Source of the DNA: Theobroma cacao
Lineage: Eukaryota; Streptophyta; Magnoliopsida; Malvales; Malvaceae
Reading direction: 5' to 3'
Assembly (NCBI RefSeq): GCF_000208745.1
Contig: NC_030855.1
Span: forward strand, 13,292,233 to 13,356,232
Length of the DNA stretch: 64,000 nucleotides
A program made the position numbers and the translations under genes. Below the pieces are notes generated by a model. That model had not been told where the DNA came from. It saw nothing but the letters and a program-made list of their open reading frames with translations, and searched no databases. Position 1 is the stretch's first letter; the number at the start of each line of letters is the position of its first letter. This document shows, piece by piece, positions 46,302 to 59,647 of the stretch.

Positions 46302-46600
46302 ATGTGGAATGTCCTTCACATACATGTTTACTCATCTCATAAGGTATATGGAATTTACATCATATACATGTTCCAATGGCATTTATCATGCTTACTCAAT
46401 CATCTCATGTAGTATATGGAATATACATCATATACATAACTCATGGCATTAATCATACATACTTAATCACTGCATATGGTATATGGAATTTACATCATAT
46501 ACACAATCTTATAGTATACATCATGCATACTTCATCATCTCGTATGGTATATGGAATTTACATCATAAACATATTCTTATGGCATTCATCATACCAAACA
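46302..46600. repeat. 68-bp tandem repeat
   Basis: Anchor GTATATGGAATTTACATCAT at 46344, 46412, 46479 and 46547 (period 67-68) with a more diverged copy at 46302. The two ~78-codon frames here are a consequence of the repeat. Confidence 0.9.
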
Positions 46601-47130
46601 TGCACATTATAACATCTATAAATAAGCATACACTATCTTGTACCCACACTAGTTTGAAGATCGAAGTAATCGAGTGGACTTCAAATATAATGTGCTTGTC
46701 CTCCCTTGTTGAAAACTAATACATAGTAGAATATTTACATACATAGTAGATTCGTAAACCATTTGAAAACCATTGCATCAATCATGTCACAATCTTTAAG
46801 AATTTATTTTTTTTAGAAAATCATTTTTCATTCTTAAAACTCAAATCCTTTGATAACCACTTTAGAGGTATCATTTCAACATACATAAATAATCCTTTTC
46901 ATAGAAATCATGCTAGCTTTACATATCAAAATAATTTGAAAGTAGTGTATCTACTCACCTAATTGAAGAGTCGATTCCTGGCTCCAATCATAACTCCTTC
47001 TCGACGTTATTTGTGGAGTTTTCAAGTGTTCCTTGCAAATGTGGCTGAAGGTTGCCAACCTTCAAAAAATTTGATATATTTATAAGCGAGGGTGTGAAAA
47101 TACATTTTTAGCCTTTTTATTTTTTTGAAA

Positions 47131-47285
47131 TCGATGAAATGTATCGATACATTGGCCCATGTATCGATACATTTGGTTCTGGGGAAAATGTATCGATACA
47201 TTATGAACATGTATCAATACATGTTCATCAGAAACCCAATCTGGGTTAAATGTACCAATACATCATGAACATATATCAATAAATT
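47131..47285. repeat. TATCGATACA repeat cluster 2
   Basis: Perfect 16-bp palindromes AATGTATCGATACATT at 47138-47153 and 47187-47202, a 14-bp one at 47159-47172, and decaying copies at 47208-47223, about 47248 and about 47270. Confidence 0.93.
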
Positions 47286-47835
47286 TCATACTAAATGCAG
47301 TTTTCTGAGACAAATTGCATATAAAACCTTCCCAGCTTATTTACATTATATACCATTTAAGTAAATGTCCTCTTTATGTTTTGTTATTCATTTACTTAAG
47401 ATATCTAATGTAAATAAGCATACAACCCTCCATTTGGATTCAATAAAAAATAAAAAAAATCAAAATCCAAAAGAATCAAAATCTAAATTTTGCTTTCAAG
47501 AACAAAATCAAAAAAGTTTGGTTGAAATTAAATTTACGGTCTTCATTTGCCATAGCAATCATATTCCAAAAATTATGAAAAAGTCATTTTTGATCATTTA
47601 AAATTCAAGGGAGTCATTATCGTCATTTTTTATTTCCAAAAGATTGTTCTATAAAAATCACATATTTTGACCCCTTTTAGACTTAAAAAATTTTCTACTT
47701 CAAAAGTGACAGACAATAAAATGTGTCAATAATTCTTTTGAAGGTTCAATCTAAGTTTGATGTTCAAAACATATAATCTATATGCTCACCTAAGGATTTC
47801 CTAACTTATCCTCTTACTCAATATGGGATTTCACA

Positions 47836-49348
47836 TTTATTTAAGTAATTAAAATTTTCAGAAAATTAATTAAAACAAGCACTAAATTAACTAATAGAAA
47901 TTAAAATTACTTGGAAAAGGCAATAGACTAAAATCTAGGGTTATGGGTTCATTCAACACTTCATCTGATACGAGCATATCTTATCATTTAGATTCATGGG
48001 TGGTTCTACTAACCTAGAATCCAAAGCTATGTACAAGTTTTTGTCAAGATGCTTGCACAAATACCTAACTTAACTGGGTCAATATATGTCTATAGGAATC
48101 AATTAAATAAGGTTCATTAAGCTAGTGTTCTAATTTGGCTATGTATGGCAATTGGCGTATGTCTACCCGAATCACAAATCAAATCACCTAAATGACATGA
48201 ACATACATTATTCAAATCTTAATCCAATCTAAAATCTCTTTGTCGAGTCTTAATTAGATTCACAAATCAATTAATTATTGGCCAAACAATCAAAAGCATT
48301 AAGAACATATTTGAACAAGCAAAACTATACTCTTTCATAGTAAATAAAAGAGAAGCTAATATTCAAATTACATGTTGAAATCCACCATAATCCTAGAAAG
48401 ATAATTTAGCTCATAATATCTAATAAAAACAATATCCAAAGAAATTTAACCATGAATCCAAGTCAAAGAAAATAAGAGAAACACAAAAATAGAAAACGGG
48501 ACTAAGTGTTGAAGCTTTGCAATATCAATTCTCTCTCAAATTCTCTTGGTTTCTTGTTTTGTTCTTGGTTCCTTTTCTCCAAAGTAGTTGATGGCTGCCT
48601 CCCCCTTAAAACTTTTGAAAAAGGTCCCTTAAATGGTCTTCAAGTAACCTAATTTCCAAAATCCCTTGTTCTCCAACGCTGCAGCCTTCCTCCACCTGCT
48701 GCCTTGTGCAAAACTATAGCAGTCAAGCATATTTGAATGTCATTTTCACCTTGATACTATCTGAACTAGGAAAAGTGGTAAACATGAAAGTTTTATTCCT
48801 CTCTCTTAACTTTCCAATGGATTAAGAATCACTTCAATTGAACTTTGGAAGTGAATGGTATGATCCAAATGCCGCATCATGTTCAGTCCACACATACTAC
48901 TACAGTGCCCCAAGTTAGACAAATATTTTGACCATGATTCAATCCGAACTGAGTGAAGTAGTAAACACAAAAGTTATAGCCCTTCCTCTCAGAATTCTAA
49001 TAGTCTTATAATTACATCATTTTAACTACTGTATGGAGAGATATGGTCCAAAAACTGAGACATATACAAAAGAAGCCATCACCATACTTGCACCGATTTT
49101 AATTAAATGAGCCTTTTCATCAAAATTTCGACAAAAGCAATAGGAGAAATAAGCAATAACTACTCTTAAAGTAATTTAAAACAAAATAACATAAAATTAA
49201 ACTAAAAATTTAAATTAACTACTCAACATGTAATCAAACTTAAACTAGAAAAACACCTAAAATGCTAAAATTTGAACCTAAAATCTCAAAGATCTAGCTA
49301 TTTAAGTCCCCAAAATGTGTCAAAACAACTCTATATAATAAAGTTACT
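47836..49348 (-). mobile_element. Athila/Tat-type LTR, truncated
   Basis: Closely resembles 35484-37290, but its first ~120 bases (plus strand) are absent, replaced by the end of the Ty3 LTR at 47835. The right edge has decayed (aaagtta in place of gagttatca). It may be the other LTR of the same element as 35484-37290, or a second copy. Confidence 0.65.
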
Positions 49349-50607
49349 AACTACCCCTTAATAAAACATAAGATCATAAGGATTATATAAGACCATTTGT
49401 TAGGAGAGATCATGAGCCTATAATAAATGACCATTTAAGTAGATATTCAATCATGCATCAAATAGTCATATTTGCAAAGTAGTTTCTAGACATATTCAAG
49501 GTATCATTAGTTATCAAGTGTCATTCCTAATCATTTTCAAGGATCAATAAGCATTCTTCAATTTTCATCAAGCATAATCATTAAGCATCATCAAATGTTA
49601 TCAACCAAGCCATATTAATCATTTAATAAGAATTCCCCAATTCATATAAGAATGGCAACTTAGGGAGAATTTCCACAATAAGAATATATCATCAAATATC
49701 AAGAGGATATCATTATTTAGGTCTCACAATCATCAATTATTCATTTAGCAAGCATTGCAGAAAATATTCTCCAAACTATATATGAAACTATCAATTTAAG
49801 GAGAATTTTCACATAAAAAATATATCATTATCAACGAAACATTACCAAGGCTTTTGCAATTGTTGTAATCATGTAAAAGAATGTTATGATCAAGGAAGCC
49901 CAAACATGATTACAAGAAATAAAATGGCTATCTTCATCAATTATGATTCCAATTTTGTTCAATGAAGTGCATGCATGATTTTTCTCTTCCACAAATATAT
50001 AGTCATATACCAATTTAAAAAGGTTGCAACCATTAATGTTCAAGGTACATGCTATTCCTTAATAATTCATGATTCATGAGTAATATCAATTGACAATAAA
50101 GCACTCAACTAGTGAATACATTCAAGGTGAACATCCAAGCATCAATGAATATCAATTGTCAAGATTCAAGAAATAAGCATTCAATTGATAACTTGTAAGC
50201 CAAATTTGGATGCACACAAAGTCCTTAGATCATGTAAACATTTAAGCTCATGGAAGACATAGTCAATATTTAAATGCATATTCAAAAGACTTTTCTACTA
50301 TGTCATCATAATATAATTCATGATCAAACTTGACTTGAGTTATGCAATTAAGTACCGTAAGTAATTATGCTACTTAAGTCAAGTTCTAAACTTCAATCAC
50401 TAAGGTCAAGCAAGATTAAATATTATGTAAGCATTTGACTTGACCAAAAACAATAGATGAACCAAAAATATTCTTCATGATGATCAATGAGTTCACCATA
50501 ATCAAATTGATAAGCTTAAGCAATAATTCAATCTTGAAACAATCATTTAAGCATGACATGAAGCGTATTTCAAGAATTGATTCTAGAGTAAGCATTTGAA
50601 CATTCCA
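49349..50607. other. Unassigned AT-rich region
   Basis: Rich in 'atcaa', 'catcaagc' and similar words, no coding frame, no LTR terminus. It continues on the far side of the family-B element (59283 onwards). Ends in TTCCA, the family-B target site. Confidence 0.5.
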
Positions 50608-53362
50608 TGTAACGACCCGGTACTCTCCTCGAGCCCGTGACAACCCCCACGACGTCTCGATAGACATTCATTACCCGAAGTGTCAACCAGAACCTTGCAA
50701 GGCTTTAATATCAGTTTTCGCACCTCCCTTGTGAGCAACAGTTGTTAAGTATCATGTTTTGAGAGATTATAAACTATTTTCAAATCAAAACAATAGAAAA
50801 ATAATTTTTTCTCACAGAGGCATTTTGGTCATTTTTTCTCAAAAAGCTCGAAACTAGCTAAAAATGTAATATGCAAGTGGAAAACACATATTTCATAATC
50901 AAAAATAAGTTTAGATGTCTAAAACATTCATTTAAAGTAAAACTATACCTATTTGAATATAATAAAAATATTCTATTTTCTTATAAAATAATATTTATAG
51001 AGTTATCGGTAAATAATTTTTGTAGCATAAAAGCTAAATAAATTCATACGTACTGTAATACAGATAACCAAAGCATAGGATTTAATTTATAATGACCCGT
51101 GGGCCCACGAACGACCAAAAGTATCAAAAGTGATAAACCTACAGTTTTTGAGGATGCAAGTCCAACTGTAGCCCTCAACAAAGTGAGCTATCTACCGACT
51201 ATCTTGAGCCTGAAATGGGTGGAAATGAGGGTGGTAAGATTATATAATCCCGGTGATTAAACAAATACCATCTAAAATAACTGAAGCTGATAAATTGAGA
51301 TAGATTAAAATAGATTATCATACTGTAATTCATCACCTTTCAACTCATTTCAACCAAATAAAATCAATTCATATAAATCGAGTAATCAACATGGCTTATG
51401 AATTTCTTAAAACTTTAGCTCGTGCCAAATCATTCTCATACTCAGTTATCAAGGATACCTTGGCTTGAAGCTATCCCAACCGAGTCCACCAAGGCTGTTA
51501 AAAAGTCATGTACGCATAAATCATGTTTTGATTTTGAAAATATAGTCGTTCCTTGGCATTAGCTGAGTTCACCCTCATGTGGTGGTTTGGCGTGAAGTGA
51601 ACTTTAAAGTGTTAACCCCAGGAGTTATCCATCCGCGCCTTTCATACTGAGGTATGAATATAATAGGGTTACCGTGCCCCTTTAATAGGCTGGTCCACGG
51701 AACCAGTCCACTGCAGCGACCAATATATAACCCACCAATTCAATAAAATTTAACAGCATGACATGGTAATTATTTTATTTTACAGCCTTTCAAGGCAAAT
51801 TAACTGTTCATACATTTTCAACACAAATACCAATTCAGCCATTCATGCAAATATTATCATAAGCCATTCAATTCAAATCATGATTTATAACACAACAATT
51901 AGTCTCCAATTACTCCATTTTCAAAACCATCATTCAATTTCAAGACAATTTTATAAAATCATTTTCATTTAATCCCATTTTGCTTATAAAACATAAAGAT
52001 TTAACATTTAAACTCATTTTCCATAAAATCATAAAATTAGATAAAACCACTTTAGATAATTATGACGATAGTAAGGTTACTCACTATTTCGGGAGTCGAA
52101 TTCCAAGTACTCCAATTCTTGATCCTCGGGTACTATCTCTTTACTTTTGTCAAAATGCTCACCACCTAGACATAATGCACAATAAGCCATTTACTACATT
52201 TGTGCTAAATTGTTATAAAACCAATTCAGGCTCTATACTAATGCATGAAATGGAATTCAAATTGTTCAGATTATCGTCTAAACACGATGTTCTACACAAA
52301 TTCAGTTGTGTACCTAAATAAAACGGTATTGGCCTAATTCGATCTATCACTCGATTAATTGGCCAATATGTCCAATTTAACTCCAATTAACTCCATTTTT
52401 CTTCCAATTCTCCAAATCATCAAACACAAATTAAATAACTTGAAATATGGAAAAATCATCCTCACATTTTCTCTTGAAAAATTCAGCCATGGTGGGTGCA
52501 ACAATACTATGATTTTTCCTACTTGATTCTCACACCATAAATCACTAATTCCTAACCAAATCACTTGAAATAAAATCAAAATCATCATCAATATTCCACA
52601 TGGAGAATTCGACCAATGATGGGTTATGGAAGAACATGAATTTTTCTTGCTTGATTTTCATGCTACACATCACTAACTAACTAAAAACACTAAAATACAT
52701 TGAAATCTAACCAAATCCAAGTTCAAAACTCCTCCCCCCATGTCCAGCCAACAAGGGTATCCTCATACAAACTTGATTCTCAACCATGGAAAATGAAAAA
52801 GAATGCATAGGAAAGGTAGATCACAAGCTAGAATTGAAAAATCTTACCTTTTTTCACTTGTTTCCTTGAATTTTCAGACTTTTCCCTTGAATTTTTCCAC
52901 CTAGGGTTTTTTTCTTCTTTTCTTCCTTTGTTCTTCCTTTGGCCGGCCATATGAAGAGAAATGGGTTGGTTTTGTGCTAATTTATAAGGAAAATAATAAA
53001 TGGATGAGAATTTAACACATGTCACCATTCCATTGGTCCATGTGTCATACTTACCCATTAAGCAATCTCTCTCCACCACTTAAATTTCCTCAATTATCCA
53101 TCATAATATTGGGTAAAATCCATGTGCTGAACAAGTGTTGGGTGGTGTAAATTTACAATTTTGCCCCTGGGGTGGCAAAATGACTATTTTACCCCTATGC
53201 TCAAAAAAATGTCAAAATTAAAATTCTTCACTTCTCAAACTCAAATTATGTTCTAAATAGTCAATCTTGATTAAACACTTCTTCCAACGTTCCAATTTTT
53301 AACCTCGAGTGGTAAAATGACCATTTTGCCCCTAGGTCATGAAAATTCCAATTTGACTCCAA
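50608..53362 (-). repeat. 3' LTR of family-B element, truncated
   Basis: Aligns with 56289-59052 and then stops at 'gactccaa' (53362). The final ~225 bases (minus-strand U3 start) and the polypurine tract are missing. Confidence 0.85.
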
Positions 53363-53935
53363 TGTCATGTATGCTTTATAACCCCATTGATGCCTCAAAG
53401 ATTTATCTTAACTTGATCATTGCATCTTATGCAATACCATAATTCCTAAGAGTCATCTCTTTTCCTCGATTATCTTTCATGCCTCTTACATAGATTGTAT
53501 CCTTATTGCATTCTGATATTGATTTGTCACTTAAGACTCAGACTCATTTGAATCATGTATGCCTCAAGCATTTTCGAATTCCAATTTCCATAATATATTA
53601 GGAAATTTTCATTATCTGACTTCATTATTAAGGTCAACTTCTATCATCCTTTGTTCCACTCTTTCATATGAATATAACATCATTCTTCCTTAACCAATTT
53701 AAAAATTATACTTGAAATTACAAGACTCGAAACTAGATTCTTCTCAAGTACTTTTTCAATATTAATACTAATATCACTCTCAGCTTATGGCTTCCTTTTC
53801 TTTTATAACCACATAACTTAGTGCTTGCTTTCACGAGATCCATGGCAGAACTTCTCTTGAGTATTTCCTTGGGGATATCTATCTTAAACTTATGTCTCAA
53901 AACATGTGATCACTTAACCCGTAACTTAGCCATTT

Positions 53936-54111
53936 ATGTGGCATCCCCTTCGGGGCCCACTCCAAGGTATTGTTATGTCTGGATCCCCATCACTTGACTT
54001 ACTCAGAACCCCATGCCTAAGGGTGGCACGACAGGCCCTACAGGACCTTCTCGCCAAGTTTTGAACCCCAGACCTTTTGCTCCCCCCCAAAGGGAACACC
54101 TTTAACCATTT
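53936..54111 (-). mobile_element. tRNA-derived SINE (candidate)
   Basis: Minus strand has a pol III A-box-like TGGTTAAAGG (54099-54108), then about 30 bases later a B-box-like GGGTTCAAAACTT (54057-54069), the layout of plant SINE heads. The segment is GC-rich against AT-rich surroundings. Near-perfect 10-base direct repeats flank it (TTAGCCATTT at 53926-53935; TTAACCATTT at 54102-54111), although the right copy overlaps the A box. The 97-codon frame across it is not a gene. Confidence 0.55.
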
Positions 54112-56269
54112 CAGCTTTAACTCATTCATATCAATACCTTCCAAAACCTTAAAACTCCAGTTAACAAAACTTAGAATCAAGTTCAATGACTTTAGGTCAA
54201 CTCGTAAGTTCAACTTCACATCTGTCTCATTTTATTCATGCATCCTAGACATGAAGTGTTCATAGCACCGCGGCACGGTGGTTGTTGGAGTTTACTCAAT
54301 CAATGTTATTCATCTATATTTAAGGTTACTACACTAATCATTCTCAACCGTTTGGTTTCCCTCCAAGCTTACATCACAATTTCCATAACCATTTATATCC
54401 TCTTGTGCTTATCACATATAATAGGTAAAGTCGATATTTTCAAATTCATCTCATCCTATAAAACTTGTCAACAATCAATAAATCCCACTTTAGAATACTC
54501 TTTCCATATTGTATAGTAACTTCACTATATAGTATCACGGCACTATGTTCCTCCATTCTACTATCATGCATACTCCATAGAATTTAATTAAAAGATTTAT
54601 GTACCTTAACTAATGCTAATTCCATTTAATCATATCTTAAATACTCCAAACTTGTAAATTACAACTCCAAGTGTATGTCCATATATTGATAATCTTTATA
54701 TATTTCATGATCATGAAAACTACAACTTACAAACTAGCTTTCTATCATATGCACACTATTAGAACATTAATTTCAACATGTTTAATTCTCCTTTGGTGGT
54801 ATGTTAAGATCATTCCTGGATACATTTCCATATTAACATTGATATGCCTTTACCATAGCATTTAGTGCAAATTTGATGAAGGAATTGTCTCCAAATAACT
54901 CTTAAATACATAATTATCAAATTGTATACCACTAAATGTTAAGATCTTGACTTTATTCATCAATAACCAATCACATTTATTAAGTGAATAATTTACTTAA
55001 TTATTACACCTTGCCTTTGTGATTATAAGATCAAAGTTGTCCTAAACTTAGGATGCAGAAGTTCTCTCTCTTAGAGTATATCCAAACATCAACATTTTCT
55101 AAATTCCTTACTCTAGGGAAATCACCTTCAAGACTGATCATTCATATCATAGACCACACTTTGAACCAAATAAACTTTTAAATTGATCTTTCAAGTAATT
55201 CGTATATCAATCTCAATTATAGAACTTTATATGGCACTTAGACTAGATTCGACATTTCCAAGTCATTTAACCTCAAGCTACCAATTCCACAGTTAGTCTT
55301 TTAATCCCTTGGCTCTCCCTTTTTCTATGCATAGCAAAGTTCAAGCTCATCCTTAGAGGAGATTTGTTTACTAATTTCTTACTTCATGACCACACATCAA
55401 TTATAGTAATCATTGATACTCACTCTCGAGTTAATTCACGTGCTTATGTCCATGAACTATAATAGGTCCAATTAATTCTTGAAATCTCATAATCACTTAA
55501 TTGAAATCAACATCAGTTCCCTCTATGCTACTGTACCAATTCAACACATATTCACATATAAAATATTTTAAAATCCCAACACCACTTTTATATGGGCATA
55601 ACAGGCTCAATTAACATACTATTCTTATCTTCATGCACATAAGTATGGGTTTACTCTTATCTCAATGCTTAATTTATACACTCCAAGTAAATTACAACCA
55701 TCACTATTCATTCTAATCAAAGTGTGCCCATTATTACCATTATCACACGTGCTCTTTTATATTAACCCCAATACAATCCATAGTCCCCAAATCTTTTTTC
55801 CAATTGACAACCATGAGTTCAATTATAACTCCACAAAATGAATAAATTATCACGGCCTATTAGACCAACTCCAAATTTCTCCATCCTTAATCAGAGGGAT
55901 ATATCATTTCAATAATCTTTCATTGGGAGCATTCATTTTAAGATCTCTCTAATACTGGCTCGTGTCACGAGTGGCATCTTAAACCCGAACAACGACCCTA
56001 CTTATGACCTTTGCATGACATTAACAAGGAAGTGGATTACTGGGAACATGAGTTCATATAGCTCCCTGTCTATGACTTATGCTCCCATAAAATATATAAG
56101 AAGAAACAGAACGAGTCTAAACAACTCCAAATTCTATATGCAGATGCACGTATTCTATTCTATCAAACCTAACTTAACTTAACTTAACTTGGGCCACACT
56201 GACACTGTAGTTTTTAAAACAACTTTAAAACAACTTTAAACCCAAAAGCTCTAATCTTTAAAACCAAAA

Positions 56270-56281
56270 GCTCTTATACCA
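56270..56281 (-). promoter_or_regulatory. Primer binding site of family-B element
   Basis: Minus strand TGGTATAAGAGC, one change from the iMet consensus, seven bases from the LTR edge at 56289. Confidence 0.85.
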
Positions 56282-56288
56282 CTATAAT

Positions 56289-59277
56289 TGTCATGACCAG
56301 ATACTCCCCTCGAGCCCGTGACAACCACCGCGACGTCCGGATAGACATTCATTACCCGAAATGCCAACCGGAACCTCGCAAGGCTTTAATATCAATTTTC
56401 GCACCTCCCCTGTGAGCAACAGTTGTTAAGTATCATGTTTTGAGAGATTATAAACTATTTCCAAATCAAAACAATAGAAAATTAATTTTTTTCTCACAGG
56501 GGTATTTTGGTCATTTTTCCTCAAAAATCTTAAAACTAGCTAAAAATGTAGTATGCGAGTGGAAAACACATATTTCTTAATCAAAAATAAGTTTAGATGT
56601 CTAAAACATTCATTTAAAGTAAAACTATACCTATTTGAATATAATAAAAATATTCAATAAAATATTCTATTTTCTTATAAAATAACATTTATAAAGTTAC
56701 CGGTAAATAATTTTTGTAGCGTAAAAGCTAAATAACTTCATACATACTGTAATACAGATAACCAAAGCATAAGATTTAATTTACAGTGACATGTGGGCCC
56801 ACGAACAACCAAAAGTATCAAAAGCAGTAAACTTACAGTTTTTAAGGATGCAAGTCCAACTGTAGCCCTCAACAAAGTGAGCTATCTACCGACTATCTTG
56901 AGCCTGAAATGGGTGGAAAGGAGGGTGGTGAGATTATATAATCCCAGTGAGTAAACAAATTCCATCTAAACTATCTAAAGCTGAGTAAATGGAGATAGAT
57001 TAAAATAGATCATCATATTGTAATTCATCACCTTTCAACTCATTTCAACCAAATAAAATCAATTCATATAAATCGAGTAATCAACATGGCTTATGAATTT
57101 CTTAAAACTTTGGCTCGTGCCAAAATCATTCTCATACTCAATTATCAGGGATACCTTGGCCTAGGGCTATCCCAACCGAGTCCGCCAAGGCTGTTAAAAA
57201 GTCATGTATGCATAAATCATGTTTTTATTTTGAAAACATAGCTATTCCTTGGTGTTGGCTGAGTTCACCCTCACGTGGTGGTCTGGCGTGAAGTGAACTC
57301 TAAAGTGTTAACCTTAAGAGTTTTCCATCCACGCTTCTCATACTGAGGTATGAATATAATAGGGTTACCGTGCCCCTCTAATAGGCTGTTCCACAGAACC
57401 CGTCCACTGCAGTGACCAATATATAACCCACCAATTCAATAAAATTCAACAGCATGACATGGCAATTATTTTATTTTACGGCCTTTCAAGGCAAATTAAC
57501 TGTTCATACATTTTCAACACAAATATCAATTCAGCTATTCATGCAAATATTATCATAAGCCATTCAATTCAAACCATGATTTATAACACAACAATTAGTC
57601 TCCAATTACTCCATTTTCAAAACCATCATTCAAATTCAAGACAATTTTATAAAATCATTTAATCCCATTTTGATTATAAAACATAAAGATTTACCATTTA
57701 AACTCATTTTTCATAAAATCACAAAATCAGATAAAACCACTTTAGATAATTAAGACGATAGTAAGGTTACTCACTATTTCGGGAGTCGAATTCCAAGTAC
57801 TCCGATTCTTGATCCTCGGGTACTATCTCTTTACTTTTGCCAGAATGCTCACCACCTAGACATAATGCACAATAAGCCATTTACTACATTTGTACTAAAT
57901 TGTTATAAAACCAATTCAGGCTCTATACTAATGCATGAAATAGAATGCAAATTGTTCGGATTATTGACTAAACACGGTGTTCTACACAAATTCAATTGTG
58001 TACCAAAATAAAACAATATTGGCCTAATTTGATCTATCACTCGATTAATTGGCCAATATGTCCAATTTAACTCCAATTAACTCCATTTTTCTTCCAATTT
58101 TCCAAATCATCAAACACAAATTAAATAATTTGAAATATGGCAAAATCATCCTCACATTTTCTCTTGGAAAATTCGGCCATGGTGGGTGCATCAATACTAT
58201 GATTTTTCCTACTTGATTCTCACACCATAAATCACTAATTCCTAACCAAATCACTTGAAATAAAATCAAAATCATCATCAATATTCCACATGGAGAATTC
58301 AACCAATGATGGGTTATGGAAGAACATGAATTTTTCTTGCTTGATTTTCATGCTACACATCACTAACTAACTAAAAAGACTAAAATACATTGAAATCTAA
58401 CCAAATCCAAGTTCAAAACTCCTCCCCCCATGTCCGGCCAGCAAGGGTATCCTCATGCAAACTTGATTCTCAACCATGGAAAATGAAAAAGAATGCATAG
58501 GAAAGGTAGATCACAAGCTAGAATTGAAAAATCTTACCTTTTTCCACTTGTTTCCTTGAATTTTCACACTTTTCCCTTGAATTTTTCCACCTAGGGTTTT
58601 TTTCTTCTTTTCTTCCTTTGTTCTTCCTTGAGCCGGCCATATGAAGAGAAATGGGCTGATTTTGTGCTAATTTATAAGGAAAATAATAAAGGGATGAGAA
58701 TTTGACACATGTCACCATTCCATTGATCCATGTGTCATACTTACCCATTAAGCAATCTCTCTCCACCACTTAAATTTTCTCAATTATCCATGATAATATT
58801 GGGTAAAATCCATGTGCTGGACAAGTGTTGGGTGGTGTAAAATTACAATTTTACCCCTAAGGTGGAAAAATGGCTATTTTACCCCTATGCTCGAAAAAAT
58901 ATTGAAATTAAAATTTTTCACTTCTCAAACACAAATTATGTTCTAAATAGTCAATCGTGATCAAAAACTTCTTCCAACATTCCAATTTTTAACCTCGGAT
59001 GGCAAAATGACCATTTTGCCCCTAGGTCATGAAAATTTCAATTTGACTCCAAATCGGTCCTTGAACCCCGAATCATCATTTTAAATCATTCTAGGGTTTT
59101 ACAATTTTCAATTTCATCTTAAAATCTCTATTTGGACTAGTTCAAGGCTTAATTCAACTTAATTATACCATTTGGTACATTGTCGTCCTTTAACAATTTT
59201 CGACATACCCAAGTAAGCAAACATGCATTCTTATGAATGAATGGCATAATAAACATATTGTAGAGCTGGGCTTGACA
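56289..59277 (-). repeat. 5' LTR of family-B element, complete
   Basis: 2989 bp, TGTCATGACC...GGGCTTGACA. Reference copy for the family here: collinear with 10510-13459, 61255-64000, the first 1430 bases of the mosaic LTR, and much of 3744-5800. Confidence 0.92.
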
Positions 59278-59282
59278 TTCCA

Positions 59283-59647
59283 ATTCTCAAGACATGATAA
59301 TTCAATGTAAGAACACATGATAAATAATAAATTCAAGAATTTATGAACAATTTCTTATTTTTCAATTTTAACATTGTAAGCACAAGGAAAATATTTGCAC
59401 CAAATGATTGTGAGAGTGTTCATAATGCATGTTTTAGGAGCCAATAATCATCAAAAGAAATTCATGGAACAATTTAGCATAATGGACAAAAAGTGAAGTA
59501 ATGAGACATTTTAAGACTTTTTAAAAAAATACTTGCCCATTTTGCTAATGTTTTGTAGGTTTCTGTTGCATTTAAATGTGGTGCGTCCACAAGACAAGCA
59601 ACTTTGTTAATTATTTTTGGATAATTAATAAATATTCAATTAATTAA
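59283..59647. other. Unassigned AT-rich region (continuation)
   Basis: Right flank of the family-B insertion, continuous with 49349-50607. No frame or repeat structure supported. Confidence 0.45.

Larger units (their letters stand above)
44927..47835 (-). mobile_element. 5' LTR of truncated Ty3 element
   Basis: Left edge TGTCACATCTC next to the primer site. Right edge taken at ...tgggatttcaca (minus strand TGTGAAATCCCATATTG, a common Ty3 LTR start). 2909 bp. Contains an (AT)n at 45164-45191, a 68-bp tandem repeat (46302-46600), two clusters of ATGTATCGATACAT palindromes and one N (45125). The partner LTR is missing. Confidence 0.7.
53363..56288 (-). mobile_element. Noncoding interior of family-B element
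   Basis: No gag or pol motif seen on either strand. Contains stretches homologous to the interior of family A (53530-53640 and 54480-54540) and a SINE-like insert at 53936-54111. The last ~130 bases match the collapsed interior at 144-259. Confidence 0.7.
50608..59277 (-). mobile_element. Two-LTR family-B element without genes
   Basis: Perfect 5-bp target duplication TTCCA at 50603-50607 and 59278-59282. LTRs are 50608-53362 (truncated) and 56289-59277 (complete). The 2.9-kb interior carries a primer site but no gag or pol, so this copy is non-autonomous. The LTRs are very similar by eye, making this one of the younger insertions of the window. Confidence 0.88.

Noticed and set aside
46376..46719. 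Two overlapping 78-codon frames
   Set aside because: Generated by the 68-bp tandem repeat.
53926..54219. 97-codon minus-strand frame
   Set aside because: Coincides with the GC-rich SINE-like segment; no domain.
51763..58769. Small frames present in both family-B LTRs (e.g. 51763-51972 and 57459-57662; 52828-53079 and 58518-58769)
   Set aside because: Conserved only because the LTRs are duplicates; products are unlike any known protein and are not preserved in the older copies at 10510 and 61255.
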